Shown here piece by piece: positions 12,508 through 21,817 of a stretch of DNA of 26,589 nucleotides. How positions within the stretch are numbered: the stretch's first letter is position 1; each line of letters begins with the position of its first letter. The DNA is from a virus: IMG/VR virus record IMGVR_UViG_3300032242_000427, positions 1-26,589 of that record. The stretch is one strand, 5' to 3'. Both the position numbers and the translations under genes were made by a program. The notes below the pieces were generated by a model. It had not been told where the DNA came from and did no database searches. It worked only from the letters and a program-made list of their open reading frames with translations.

Positions 12508-13608
12508 TTAAAGTTCCGCACTTAGTAATAAAACTCCAGAACCAGTAGCGTCAGAGCCAGCTAAAAAAGTTCCTGAAGCAGGAAGTCCACTAAAACCGCC
12601 TATTGCAATTCTTCCGCCACCAAAAGTTAAGTTTGCCGATGATACTGATGCACTTGAAGCTGTGTAGTTTGCAGAATAATCATTACCTAAAATGAAACTT
12701 CCTGCTGTACTAAAACTTGCTGTCGGAGCAGAACGCATAGTTACTGGGAATGGAAATCTTGCAACAACAGTAGAAGCCCCTGAACTTGCACCACCACCAG
12801 TACTCATTTGGTCTGTAACTGTTCTTGCATAACGCTGACACAATGCCAACTCTTGACCATACTGTCTATATTCAAATCCAGTAGCACTACTTCCTACTTC
12901 TAGTTGAACACCAGTAATGTAGAAGGTTGCTCCGTTTGTTCCAACTACATTAGTTGAGCCAGTTGTTGCAATATACCAAGCACCAGCCCAAGTATTTGCA
13001 GTTCCTTGACGAGTAGAACCTGAACCAAGAGTAAAATATAAATATAACCCTGTAGAATTATCTGTAGCCCAAGTTCCTGTGGTGTCGCCAGCAACAGTAA
13101 CATTTATTGTTGTCCAAGTATTGGCAGAAGAAATTGTGTAACTAAATGGATAAGACCTGTCTTGCGCTCCGTTGCCAATCATTGCTCCAAAAGTTCCAGT
13201 AAGACTTGAATAAACTTGAAAGCTAATTGTTATTGTTTTAGCGTTTGCAGTTCCCCATCCTAAATCGGCAACATTGTAACCTTCAATTTTTTGAGAAATA
13301 TAAAAATAATCTGTTGAAGTTACTGAATAAGCAGACAATGAAGTAGCACCTAAATATTTAGTAAAGCCTACTGGCGGTGTTACAGAACCAGCATTTTGTT
13401 GAACGCTAAATTTAGATGCTTGAGCGGAATATGTTTGAAATCTATCTAAAGTATATGTTCCATTAACTGCCGTAACACTAGCACCAGCATTTCTTTGGTC
13501 AATAACCATCGCACCATTAATAATACGATTACGCATTACAGAGCTAATAGGTCTTAATACTCCACCATTTGAATCGGAGATATTATCGCCACCATAAGTA
13601 ATAGACAT
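12508..13608 (-). CDS. Receptor-binding/fibre protein, 366 aa
   Basis: This 366-residue protein belongs to a recurrent phage tail type with [16 protein letters not shown] near residue 27, [11 protein letters not shown] next to it, a large beta-sandwich resembling a carbohydrate-binding fold (about 65-235), the signature [18 protein letters not shown] near 230-248 and then [12 protein letters not shown]. The C-terminal 100 residues are a separate beta-rich domain likely to bind the receptor. It joins the upstream 58-residue gene by TAATG. A sugar ligand is likely for this fold but not shown. Confidence 0.78.
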   Translation of the reverse strand: MSITYGGDNISDSNGGVLRPISSVMRNRIINGAMVIDQRNAGASVTAVNGTYTLDRFQTYSAQASKFSVQQNAGSVTPPVGFTKYLGATSLSAYSVTSTDYFYISQKIEGYNVADLGWGTANAKTITISFQVYSSLTGTFGAMIGNGAQDRSYPFSYTISSANTWTTINVTVAGDTTGTWATDNSTGLYLYFTLGSGSTRQGTANTWAGAWYIATTGSTNVVGTNGATFYITGVQLEVGSSATGFEYRQYGQELALCQRYARTVTDQMSTGGGASSGASTVVARFPFPVTMRSAPTASFSTAGSFILGNDYSANYTASSASVSSANLTFGGGRIAIGGFSGLPASGTFLAGSDATGSGVLLLSAEL

Positions 13609-13784
13609 TATTTAATCTCCGCTAATTGAGCATCAGTAGGCTTGGCTAATGTAGGATGTTCCCATTTAGCAATATAATCGCCTTTGCCGTCTGAATCGTT
13701 TTGTAAAAGGATGGTTCCTTTAAAATCAAAATCTGAATCAGATAAAGAAGGATAAATTGCTTTGATTTTGTCGTATAAAGTCAT
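13608..13784 (-). CDS. Small fibre-associated protein, 58 aa
   Basis: This 58-residue frame starts MTLYDKIKAIYPSLSDSDFD and ends TDAQLAEIK. It joins both neighbours exactly by TAATG, so it is almost certainly translated. The motif TILLQNDSDGKGDYIAKWEHPTLAKP, in two parts here (TILLQNDSDGKGDYI and AKWEHPTLAKPT), is one I associate with small proteins next to tail fibres in many phages. It may be a fibre chaperone or a minor structural part; I cannot tell. Confidence 0.75.
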   Translation of the reverse strand: MTLYDKIKAIYPSLSDSDFDFKGTILLQNDSDGKGDYIAKWEHPTLAKPTDAQLAEIK

Positions 13785-14341
13785 TATGATGCCCTTATTA
13801 AAGAACCATTAAACCAAGTAACATACGGAGCTGGTGTATTTGCAACAATATTTTGTGTTCCAGCACTTGTATAACACCAAATTTCAAAATAATCTGTTGT
13901 TCCGTTTGCTTGAACCATAGCAGAAATACCAGTAGAAGTGCTTGCTCCGCTTCCACCACCTATAGAATTACCTCTTAAAAATTCAGAACCATTTTTGTAA
14001 ATTTTTATTTGATAAAGTCCTGCTGAGGAATTAGCAAAATATGTAGAAGCATTAAATTGATAATATCCAGCAACAGTTGGAGTAAATCTATAATTTGATG
14101 TGCTCCAATTATTATTTGTATCATACAAAACACCATCAAAAGCTACTTTAGTATTGGTGTTATTGCTTATAGATTGATTTGAATTAGCCAAAACAACACT
14201 AAACGCTGGCATATTACCGCTAACCATAGCGGTTCCAGTAACATCGGGGAATGTGCAAACCTGATTACTATTTGTATTAGGTGCAAGCAGGGTCATAGAA
14301 CCTGTGCCACTTGCTCCGCCTGATGGAATTATTGAACTCAT
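13784..14341 (-). CDS. Fibre protein with C1q/TNF-like domain
   Basis: This 185-residue protein has a short N-terminal region (1-45) with SGGASGTGSMTLLAPNTNSNQ, a usual fibre motif, followed by a C1q-like trimeric jelly roll (about 46-185). The C1q signs are PAFSVVLANSNQSI, VAFDGVLYDTNNNW, YRFTPTVAGYYQFNASTYF and the closing VTWFNGSLIRAS. Such domains bind receptors at fibre tips. AAGGA precedes the ATG. The gene joins the 58-residue gene downstream by TAATG. Confidence 0.78.
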   Translation of the reverse strand: MSSIIPSGGASGTGSMTLLAPNTNSNQVCTFPDVTGTAMVSGNMPAFSVVLANSNQSISNNTNTKVAFDGVLYDTNNNWSTSNYRFTPTVAGYYQFNASTYFANSSAGLYQIKIYKNGSEFLRGNSIGGGSGASTSTGISAMVQANGTTDYFEIWCYTSAGTQNIVANTPAPYVTWFNGSLIRAS

Positions 14342-14350
14342 CTTTTATCC

Positions 14351-14818
14351 TTATGAAATTACCCAACGCTGACCATTAGGAACTGTAACCGATACGCCTG
14401 TATTAATGGTTATAGGACCTACTGATGCCGCATTTTTACCTACTGGAAAAGTGTAATTAGTTGTTACAGTTACGCTATTTTCCACAAAAACCTGATCTCC
14501 GCCACCACCTGTTGCTCCACCGCCAACGGATGTCCAAGTTGAGCCATTATAGCCTTCCCATTGTGCAATATCAGTATTAAATCGGAAATATCCAGCTAAA
14601 GGAGCAGAATCCCGTTGTGCCGTTGTGCCAGTAGGAATGACCTCTGAACCCGTCAAAGAGGTCAATACGCCTAAATCTACTAAAGCTCCAACCGCAGAAT
14701 TTGCTCCTGTTCCACCATTAGCAATAGGCACAGTATTTGCCAAAGCAACGGAAGCATTAAGATGCCCTGTGGAATCAACATAATTAGCCAGTTGTGAAAG
14801 GTTAAATGCTTGCGTCAT
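14351..14818 (-). CDS. Short tail fibre protein, 155 aa
   Basis: This 155-residue protein has a fibre-type head (QLANYVDSTGHLNASVALA), the linker ANGGTGANSAVGALVDLGV, then RDSAPLAGYFRFNTDIAQWEGYNGSTW, a module widespread in phage fibres. The C-terminus (about 120-155) has NYTFPVGKNAASVGPITI and VPNGQRWVIS, which closely repeats the end of the 318-residue fibre at 8356-9312. It overlaps the tip-protein stop by ATGA and is the first fibre gene after it. Confidence 0.75.
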   Translation of the reverse strand: MTQAFNLSQLANYVDSTGHLNASVALANTVPIANGGTGANSAVGALVDLGVLTSLTGSEVIPTGTTAQRDSAPLAGYFRFNTDIAQWEGYNGSTWTSVGGGATGGGGDQVFVENSVTVTTNYTFPVGKNAASVGPITINTGVSVTVPNGQRWVIS

Positions 14819-17800
14819 ACTGGTCCTGTTCTGCTAAAGGTTTGTTGCACCAAAATATTTGCGTTTGTTGTTGGCGTTGTTGTCAAAGTATATTCTCCAG
14901 TTCCTACGGAATAATCTACTGTTTCCAGTTGTAGCACACCATTATTATATAGATTAAAAGCATTAGGATCATAGCTAAATGAATAAATAGTTTGTCCTAC
15001 AACGGTATTAATATCTTCTGTAACTGGAGTGCCATTAGGAACGCCAAGATTATTATTTGTCCATTGAATTACCTGTAAATCTCCTGATGCCGCACCTACA
15101 AAGGATATTGTTTGACCTGCAATATTATAATCTTGGGCATTTACAACAGTCCCGTTAAGGAATAGCAATTCGTTACCACTTGTAATGGTAAACCCTGAGC
15201 AGGTGTAATTTGACTGGTTTGTTAAAGTTACTGTATTCCTTGAAAAAGAAGCATAAACGCCTGTGGAGGTGTTTGACGATTTCATGGAAATAATTGTAAT
15301 AATATCTCCAGCGTGTGCGCCGTGCGATAAGGTTACCGAGCTTGAAGCATCTGTATATTCGGTGGAATCCAAAATAAGACCATTTTGGAACACAAAGCAT
15401 TGACCAACAATATAACCAGCTCCACGGCTTACTGAGAAAAAGGTTTGACCCGATGATGCGGTATATGCGGTCATGGAATAATCAAATACATCGGGAGGCT
15501 CAAAACCTACCACACGCCCATAAATATCCACGGTGATAGTGGCGGCAGAAGCGGTTTTGGTATATACACCTGTGCCAAAGTTCAATAATTGCGCCAGCGA
15601 GGCTACCACTAAGCCCTGATTGTTATTATTAATAGCAATCTGACCATTTCCTACTGTGGTTGTTCCAGTCTGAATTAATTGTCCAGTCCTTTGGTCAAGG
15701 TCAATAATGTTTTCGCCATTAGGTAGGGCTTGCCATATAGATGGATCAAAAGTTGTTGTATCGCTAGGCACATAAGCGGCTGATCCAGCGGCATAGTTTG
15801 CAGGACCTGTCGCAAAACTAAATTTTCTGCCTGTCCGATTATTAAATAAAAGGTGGTTATTTGTGCCAAAGGTAGGATTGGCTAAATACCATGTATAAGC
15901 CGAAGGAGTGCCATTTACTGTGCTATTTGTTTGGTTTACAAAGCCGTAATAGGACTTTCCAGTAGGATCAAAAGAAAAGCCTGATCCAGTAATGGTATTG
16001 GCATAGGCTACCGATAAATACCTGTTGCTATATTGGAAAGTGGTTGGTCGCCATTGTAATACTGCTGAAGCTGGACTATAAGGTGAGGTAGAAATGCTAT
16101 TTACCATTCTAGTAAAGAAATACCAATCACCTGAAGGAATGTTGGCAAGCGTTACTGGTGGAGTGGAAGCATTATTTCCGTAGGGATTACCATTTGGCTG
16201 GATTTCAGTTGTTCCAGCAAGCATTAATTGGCTGGATGTGGGCGTTGGATAAGCTGAATACCATACCTCTGCATATTGGGTAATACCAGCACTTGAAGTG
16301 GTTACATTTACCTGAAAAGATGGAGATGCAATATTGGGCTGTAAATTGCTAATAGTAGGAGCAGGAATCGTTCCGAAGATATTAGGAAGCGATAAGCCAG
16401 TATTGGGTGGTGGTAAATACTGGGTAATCGAAGCATCGTTGTAAACGCTAGGATCATAGGTTTGCAGGATTAAAGCAATAGAAATAGTGCCATCAGAAGC
16501 AAAATTCTGCTCCACTTTTAATATTCTGAATAATTTGGCAGTCCATCCATAATTAACATTGGTAATGGTTACTACATCACCAGCTTCCAATTCAAGACCA
16601 ATATAATTTACGGTGCATTGAACTTGGATATCCATTCGAGCCGCTTTTAGGAAGCGTGTAGCTAATAATTGCGCTTGGACATTATTATTTACTAATGGAA
16701 GTTTGATAGTTTGCTTATTTTGTGGCTCATTTGGGTAAAGCAAGGCAGGATCAACGACCGAAAGGTCAATGGTTGTTGAATTAAATGAGCTATTAAGCGT
16801 TAAATCAGGATATTGGCACTCCGCCACATTATAAGTGTTGGAAATATCCAACGAAGTTATCTGAATGGTGGAAACAATATTGCTATCGTTAATATCCATA
16901 GCAACAGAATAAGCTGGAGTTTGGACAATAACTCCCCATTTTCCGTAAATTTCGTTGTATTTAAGTAAACAATCACAACAGCTTGTCATATCCTGCAAAT
17001 TGGTCAGGATATTTTGGGTGGTATCAATCGTTCCATTGAATTTAAAACGAGGTTGAGTTTGTGGATTACCTAAATAATTATTAAATGTGATGGATTGGTT
17101 GCAATAAGCGGTTAAAGCATTAAGACTATCAATATCAATTTGGCTGGTTGGAACAGCTCCGCCATAAACATCGCTGGTTAAATAATCCAAAATACAGTCG
17201 CCAGCATTATTGCGTGGATTTAAAATTTCAAACTGCGTTTGTTGAATACTGGTTACATTGGCTTGTTGGTTATAGGTTAAATGAACAATAGCAAATACTG
17301 TATTGCTCATTAATTTGGAATTATCCCAAGTATAAGTAAGCCCTGAGGCTTGCATTACGCTAATTGCAGATTGGGAAGTATTTAAACCAGCGTAGGAGCC
17401 GTTGTTATATAGGTAGATATTCAAATAGCCATTAATTGAGGTATCCACCAAGCCAGTCGAAGGGTCGGTTAATCCAGTTACCGATGTGCCATCTAAAGTA
17501 ACCTTTTTACCGCCGTAATATATATCTCCGATGGCTATAGCATCCGAACCGCCTCCAGTTACCTCGCATAACGCTAAAACATAATAAAGTTGTTGGTTAT
17601 CCGATGAAATGGATAAATCAATAATTGTTCCACCAATAAAAGTTGTTCCATATACCACAGGCAGTTTATTGTTTGTAGCTGGAGGAACTTGTAGATTTGT
17701 GCCAGTATTAAGCTGTTGCTGTCCGTTACTTTGAGGTTGTTTTGGTGCGGTTAGTGCGGAAACAACGGAAGAAGCCATCATGGTTAAACCCATAACGACC

Positions 17801-17889
17801 AATTCAGGTTGTCCAGTAACAACGCCTACTACCGCTACAACTGCGCCGATTACCGCACCAATTACGCCACCACCGCCTCCACCGCCCAT
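14815..17889 (-). CDS. Tail tip attachment protein, lambda J-like
   Basis: This 1024-residue protein fills the place of lambda J: directly after the tail-tip genes and before the fibres. It begins with seven glycines (2-8) and a hydrophobic Val/Ala/Gly stretch to about residue 47. This is followed by LPVVYGTTFIGGTIIDL near 74-90, typical of tip proteins. The region to about residue 490 has tail-hub-like beta domains. A fibronectin-III-like part follows around 510-620, and the C-terminal third is fibre-like with repeated beta segments. The length is close to lambda J (about 1130). It forms the central tip and probably carries host specificity together with the fibres. Confidence 0.82.
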   Translation of the reverse strand: MGGGGGGGVIGAVIGAVVAVVGVVTGQPELVVMGLTMMASSVVSALTAPKQPQSNGQQQLNTGTNLQVPPATNNKLPVVYGTTFIGGTIIDLSISSDNQQLYYVLALCEVTGGGSDAIAIGDIYYGGKKVTLDGTSVTGLTDPSTGLVDTSINGYLNIYLYNNGSYAGLNTSQSAISVMQASGLTYTWDNSKLMSNTVFAIVHLTYNQQANVTSIQQTQFEILNPRNNAGDCILDYLTSDVYGGAVPTSQIDIDSLNALTAYCNQSITFNNYLGNPQTQPRFKFNGTIDTTQNILTNLQDMTSCCDCLLKYNEIYGKWGVIVQTPAYSVAMDINDSNIVSTIQITSLDISNTYNVAECQYPDLTLNSSFNSTTIDLSVVDPALLYPNEPQNKQTIKLPLVNNNVQAQLLATRFLKAARMDIQVQCTVNYIGLELEAGDVVTITNVNYGWTAKLFRILKVEQNFASDGTISIALILQTYDPSVYNDASITQYLPPPNTGLSLPNIFGTIPAPTISNLQPNIASPSFQVNVTTSSAGITQYAEVWYSAYPTPTSSQLMLAGTTEIQPNGNPYGNNASTPPVTLANIPSGDWYFFTRMVNSISTSPYSPASAVLQWRPTTFQYSNRYLSVAYANTITGSGFSFDPTGKSYYGFVNQTNSTVNGTPSAYTWYLANPTFGTNNHLLFNNRTGRKFSFATGPANYAAGSAAYVPSDTTTFDPSIWQALPNGENIIDLDQRTGQLIQTGTTTVGNGQIAINNNNQGLVVASLAQLLNFGTGVYTKTASAATITVDIYGRVVGFEPPDVFDYSMTAYTASSGQTFFSVSRGAGYIVGQCFVFQNGLILDSTEYTDASSSVTLSHGAHAGDIITIISMKSSNTSTGVYASFSRNTVTLTNQSNYTCSGFTITSGNELLFLNGTVVNAQDYNIAGQTISFVGAASGDLQVIQWTNNNLGVPNGTPVTEDINTVVGQTIYSFSYDPNAFNLYNNGVLQLETVDYSVGTGEYTLTTTPTTNANILVQQTFSRTGPV

Positions 17890-17890
17890 A

Positions 17891-18313
17891 TTAAATTACC
17901 CAATTATGTCCAGCTTTTTTTAATCCAAGTCTTTCAAACTTGACCTCATTAATGCAGGTAAAGCATACATCAGCCACTTCACCTTTATCCTTCATTTCAT
18001 CACCAATTTCTAGGAACTTATTAAGTAATTCCATTGAAATCCGTTTTGATAATCCATACCAAACTAATTCTTGCAAAATAAACACATTCCGAATCCAAAA
18101 ACTTGACACTTTTGCCGCTATTAATAACCCTTTATTGTTTTCATCTATCAGAATAAAACCTGCTCCAGCCAATATAGGTATTAATTGTTTTTTAGCAAAC
18201 TCCCTGTCCCAAGTTTTTGAATCCCTATACGAATCATTTGGATGCTTTACGCAATAATCCTGTAATAAATCGCATATTGTTTCTAAATCAAATTTATTCG
18301 CTTGTCTAACCAT
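17891..18313 (-). CDS. GNAT-like acetyltransferase in tail operon
   Basis: The frame opens with a TTG at 18322, but the ATG at 18313 gives 140 residues and overlaps the preceding stop by eight bases. The protein starts MVRQANKFDLETICDLLQDY, the usual first strand and helix of a GNAT fold, then has IPILAGAGFILIDENNKGLLIAAKV as the central strand pair, ELVWYGLSKRI as a strand-4-like segment, and a final INEVKFERLGLKKAGHNWVI like the GNAT end. The acetyl-CoA pyrophosphate loop is not in its classical Q/R-x-x-G-x-G/A form, so activity is uncertain. The target is unknown. Confidence 0.65.
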   Translation of the reverse strand: MVRQANKFDLETICDLLQDYCVKHPNDSYRDSKTWDREFAKKQLIPILAGAGFILIDENNKGLLIAAKVSSFWIRNVFILQELVWYGLSKRISMELLNKFLEIGDEMKDKGEVADVCFTCINEVKFERLGLKKAGHNWVI

Positions 18314-18902
18314 TTTTACCAAATGCGTATGTAAGAGTTGAAATTGTTGCCACCCGATTCATAGAGGTATCTCCACTATGGAAAAACTGCCAGCTAGGAT
18401 CGTTTGTAAACCTTCCAACTATCCTATTTTGTAATATCATCTGAATATTTGCCGCACTTACTGTAATAGTGCCTACATACATACGCACTTCTTCCATCCA
18501 TTGTTCGCCAATGTTGAAAGTATTAATAAATCCATAAAAATATTGGTAAAGTCCACCGCTACCGCCTGTGGTAATTAATGTGCCATCGGTGTTAAAAAAC
18601 CCCTTCCACATGGTAATTTGTGCGCCTTTAAAGTTATTTCCCAAAACTTCACCAAGTAACGCCGTATCAATACCTACCAAAGTAATTGTGGTTTGATTTG
18701 CTGTGGATTTAATATCTCGCTGGACTTTACCAATACCTACAAGTTGTCCTAATCCGTCAAAAGGTAAGGAATCTACCGCAGGAACAGTTATAGAATTTGG
18801 AGCCGTAGAAAACCGAAAGGTTGCCGTAGGAGTAACAACACGGACAAAATCCGCATATCGAATGTTGTTTGTGTCTTGTATTGGTGTTATTGGTGTTGTC
18901 AT
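18306..18902 (-). CDS. Tail tip-associated protein, 198 aa
   Basis: This 198-residue protein lies between the tape-measure side and the J-like tip protein, so it is probably part of the tail tip complex. It has a beta-rich pattern with FVRVVTPTATFRFSTAP, GIGKVQRDIKSTANQTTITLVGID and GAQITMWKGFFN, which recalls tail-hub proteins such as the DUF2163/DUF1833 types, although I cannot assign either firmly. It overlaps its upstream neighbour by ATGA. The structural role rests mainly on position. Confidence 0.65.
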   Translation of the reverse strand: MTTPITPIQDTNNIRYADFVRVVTPTATFRFSTAPNSITVPAVDSLPFDGLGQLVGIGKVQRDIKSTANQTTITLVGIDTALLGEVLGNNFKGAQITMWKGFFNTDGTLITTGGSGGLYQYFYGFINTFNIGEQWMEEVRMYVGTITVSAANIQMILQNRIVGRFTNDPSWQFFHSGDTSMNRVATISTLTYAFGKNG

Positions 18903-19582
18903 ATTACGGATTCAAAAGCCTTAAACATACCAGTCCAAGATATAAAAGAATCATTGGTCATTGGCACTAAAGTATAAGTAGGATATTGTTGCAAGATTAC
19001 TGGAAAGGTGCAACCCGTATAAGTATTTCCACCTAAAGCTACCGTTGTGCCATATTGACCTATTACGGCGTTTACAGGGCTTACTAGGACAGTTAATAGG
19101 TTGCGATGAACTGGGATAGTAACTGTTGTCCCTGCGCCTCTAAGGACATCCTGCGTGGCTATGTAGGTATAACGACCTACTTGGCAAAAATCACCTGCCT
19201 TAACAATTACGGCGGTAGATGAAATACTAGGTAAATTTCCTAATACTAAATTTTTATTAGCCGAAGCCGTTTGCCATTGACAGGAAGCAATTTGCACTCC
19301 AGTCATATCGCCTTGATAATTTATATAATTTTGCCAGCCAGTTGAAGCAAAATTTAAGTATTGCTCCATAGATTTGTCAAAATAACGCAAATTAGCCAGT
19401 AAATCTCTATTTTGGCTATAAAGCAGGTAATTCATTGGTTTCATTTCAAACTGAAATGGCACAACGGTTACGATTTCGCTTGTAGATATGCGCTGGTTAC
19501 GGCTAATAGTCTGACCTACAAAGCGTTGGTCATTAATCGTTACTTGTTCCGCAATAGATAGGATGGTAGTTAAATTAGCCAT
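18899..19582 (-). CDS. Tail tip / distal tail-like protein, 227 aa
   Basis: This 227-residue protein is encoded directly after the tape measure, where phages of this kind encode the distal tail protein that starts the tip complex. It contains SRNQRISTSEIVTVVPFQFEMKP near 27-49, a central GWQNYINYQGDMTGVQIASCQW and a beta-rich C-terminal half with KAGDFCQVGRYTYIATQDV. I recognise the general type but not a named family. The two-base gap to the tape-measure stop and the ATGA junction downstream fit one operon. Confidence 0.65.
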   Translation of the reverse strand: MANLTTILSIAEQVTINDQRFVGQTISRNQRISTSEIVTVVPFQFEMKPMNYLLYSQNRDLLANLRYFDKSMEQYLNFASTGWQNYINYQGDMTGVQIASCQWQTASANKNLVLGNLPSISSTAVIVKAGDFCQVGRYTYIATQDVLRGAGTTVTIPVHRNLLTVLVSPVNAVIGQYGTTVALGGNTYTGCTFPVILQQYPTYTLVPMTNDSFISWTGMFKAFESVI

Positions 19583-19584
19583 AA

Positions 19585-21465
19585 TTATCTGCTCTGTGGC
19601 AGTCCTCTTTGTGCCGCTTGATTAGCCGACCATACAGCCACTTGGTTTCTAGCAAGGAATTGAGTAGCAGATTGAGTATCAATGGCAGACATATTAGCAA
19701 TATAAGGACCATTATAGGTAACGCCACCGCTTGAGCTATTCATAACACTACTTAATTGATGATTTGGGATAATTGTGCCTGCTGATTTAGGAATAAATAA
19801 TTCAGGACCATTTTCACCCACGATAGATGGAGTTCCTACGGGTGGATCACCGCCTGATGCAAAACCAGTAATACTAAATATGGATGATGTTCCTGTTCCC
19901 ATCATTCCACTCATACCAGTAATTGCCTTCATTAATAAGGCTTTTAGGATAATTTTTTCTAGGTCTTGCAGAATACTTGCCGCTAAATCGGAAAAGCTCA
20001 GTTTTCCTGTGGTTACAAAGGTATCAATGGCACTATTCATGCTACCTAGCACCGAACTGAACATATCCTGTGCAATTTTGGCGTTATTTCCTGCATCTTC
20101 TTTAAACTGGTTAAATGCTTTTTCCCAACCAAATTCAAAGGTGCGTTGAAAATCAATGGTTGCTTGGACTTCTTCTTTAGTTGCTTGAATATAGGTATCA
20201 CGCAAACTTAAAATAGCGGCTTTTTGTTTTTCGTATTCGGCAATTAATGCTCCACCGCCTTGAGTTCCTTTTGCGGCGGCAATTTGTTTATCAATGGCAT
20301 CAATCGCTTTTTGGTTTTCATTAATAACCTTATTTATAGCCACTTGGACAGATTGCTGATCCTTAGTTAATGTAAGGAGGTCACGGGCTTGTAACGCCTC
20401 TTGGAGGGTCAAATCGGCGTGTTTTTTGTATTCTGCGGTTAAATTCTGAGCTAAACCTAGTTTTTTAGCATTAGCATTAATAATTTCTCGATTAGCGGCA
20501 ATTTCCTGCTCGGATTTTTCAGAGCCACCCTTTTTAGGATTCAATAAATCTTCTGAAAATTTAGCATCGGCTTCCACCATTGCCTTGATTTTGTCATCGT
20601 AGGCTTTATAGGTATCAACAATAGCTCCAAAATTGCCATTTAAGACATTTTTAAGCTCCATTCCTGCCAATTTAAGGGTATCTACTAATCCCACAACAAC
20701 TGTGGTCGTATAACGGAACAATACGCCTAACACATTAATTACATCGGTAATAAAGCCTACAAAACCTCCCGATTCTTTGGTGGTGTCGTTAAACGCTTTA
20801 GCTAAAGCATCTAAGGTAGGTATAAAGGCTTGAGTAAACGCTAGGTTTACCATTCGACCACTAGCTTCCAATCGTAGGTGCAATTCATGTGCCTTGTTTA
20901 CGGATTCTGCGTATTCGTCAAACTTGCCTCTTGATTCTTCCAATGTCTGAGCAAGACCGACAATATCAACGCCACGAATACCTTTTCCTAAAACTTGAAA
21001 AGCAATACCGTTGCGAGTTACGGAATCATTAATTTTTGCCAAGCCAGTAATGGTTTTTTCAAACAAATCCTGCGCTGACAAATGGGCTATATCTTGAAGC
21101 GTTACTCCTAAACGAGCAAACGATTCTTGTGCCTTAGCACTACCTAAAGCGGCAGTTTCAACCTTTTGGTTAAAACCTGAGTATATTCTTCCAGTTTCTT
21201 CGGCACTACCGCCGTTTTCCTCTAATGCTTTGGATAATTCCAAAACGGAAGCTGTGGTTACATCATTAGCTTTTGCGGTTTTAACAATGGAATCGGCAAA
21301 CTCCATTGATTTACTAATTAATTCGCCAAATCCTGCAATAGTGCCTAATTCAAGGAGTTTATCCTTGAAGTTTTCCATCATTTTATTAGCGGAAGCGAGA
21401 TTTTGTTGGAACTCGGTGGTGTCAAGCCCCATCACCACGCCAAGTCGAGCTAGATTGTTACTCAT
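19585..21465 (-). CDS. Tail tape measure protein
   Basis: This 626-residue protein sets tail length and is threaded through the tail tube. It begins LARLGVVMGLDTTEFQQNL, the usual tape-measure start, followed by long helices to about residue 240, then a hydrophobic part (about 232-262) and a charged coiled coil (about 290-440). The C-terminal region from 443 (FEFGWEKAFNQFKED, then VLGSMNSAIDTFVTTGKLSF) matches the lambda gpH C-terminal domain. The GENGPELF motif near 550-557 is found at the end of many tape measures. It overlaps the frameshifted T segment by eight bases. Its length predicts a tail of roughly 90-100 nm by the usual 0.15 nm per residue rule. Confidence 0.9.
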   Translation of the reverse strand: MSNNLARLGVVMGLDTTEFQQNLASANKMMENFKDKLLELGTIAGFGELISKSMEFADSIVKTAKANDVTTASVLELSKALEENGGSAEETGRIYSGFNQKVETAALGSAKAQESFARLGVTLQDIAHLSAQDLFEKTITGLAKINDSVTRNGIAFQVLGKGIRGVDIVGLAQTLEESRGKFDEYAESVNKAHELHLRLEASGRMVNLAFTQAFIPTLDALAKAFNDTTKESGGFVGFITDVINVLGVLFRYTTTVVVGLVDTLKLAGMELKNVLNGNFGAIVDTYKAYDDKIKAMVEADAKFSEDLLNPKKGGSEKSEQEIAANREIINANAKKLGLAQNLTAEYKKHADLTLQEALQARDLLTLTKDQQSVQVAINKVINENQKAIDAIDKQIAAAKGTQGGGALIAEYEKQKAAILSLRDTYIQATKEEVQATIDFQRTFEFGWEKAFNQFKEDAGNNAKIAQDMFSSVLGSMNSAIDTFVTTGKLSFSDLAASILQDLEKIILKALLMKAITGMSGMMGTGTSSIFSITGFASGGDPPVGTPSIVGENGPELFIPKSAGTIIPNHQLSSVMNSSSGGVTYNGPYIANMSAIDTQSATQFLARNQVAVWSANQAAQRGLPQSR

Positions 21466-21817
21466 CTACTTTTTTCTCCGTTAATCTCTTTGGCACATTA
21501 GGTGCTTGTAATACAAACGCTAATAATTGTTGGCTAGCTTGCTCCTTCTTGTCTTCTTCCGATAATGGCGGATAAATATAATCATACGCCTTTGGAATAA
21601 TATCTTTTAATGAGTAAGGTTTAGATCCCTCTTTCCGCATGTAATTATAAACACCTGCGGTCAAATTACCTAGAGTTTCTAATATTCCTTGATTACCAAT
21701 TAATCCTTCATGATATAAAACGCAAATATCATTAAATACTTCTTCCGAGATTGCATCAGGGTCAGCTCCATGTGCCGTTATATAAGCCTTAACCTGCCTA
21801 CGGGCTGACCGAACTAC
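21458..21817 (-). CDS. T segment of frameshifted GT tail assembly chaperone
   Basis: This frame has no good start of its own and is read only after a -1 shift at the GGGAAAG site (21817-21823). After the slip it continues with VVRSARRQVKAYITAHGA and runs 119 residues to a stop at 21458, overlapping the tape-measure start. Joined to the 162-residue G part it gives a GT protein of about 281 residues. In lambda, GT coats the tape measure and recruits tail tube protein during assembly. The only internal start (TTG at 21664) would yield a 68-residue fragment and has no reason to be used. Confidence 0.82.
   Translation of the reverse strand, partial: VVRSARRQVKAYITAHGADPDAISEEVFNDICVLYHEGLIGNQGILETLGNLTAGVYNYMRKEGSKPYSLKDIIPKAYDYIYPPLSEEDKKEQASQQLLAFVLQAPNVPKRLTEKKVDE

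Noticed and set aside
15173-15400. Extra frame of 75 codons inside the J-like gene.
   Set aside because: No ribosome site, odd composition and full overlap with a long confident gene.
19775-20149. Plus-strand frame of 124 codons opposite the tape measure gene.
   Set aside because: It is the antisense shadow of a well-supported gene, with no start signals.
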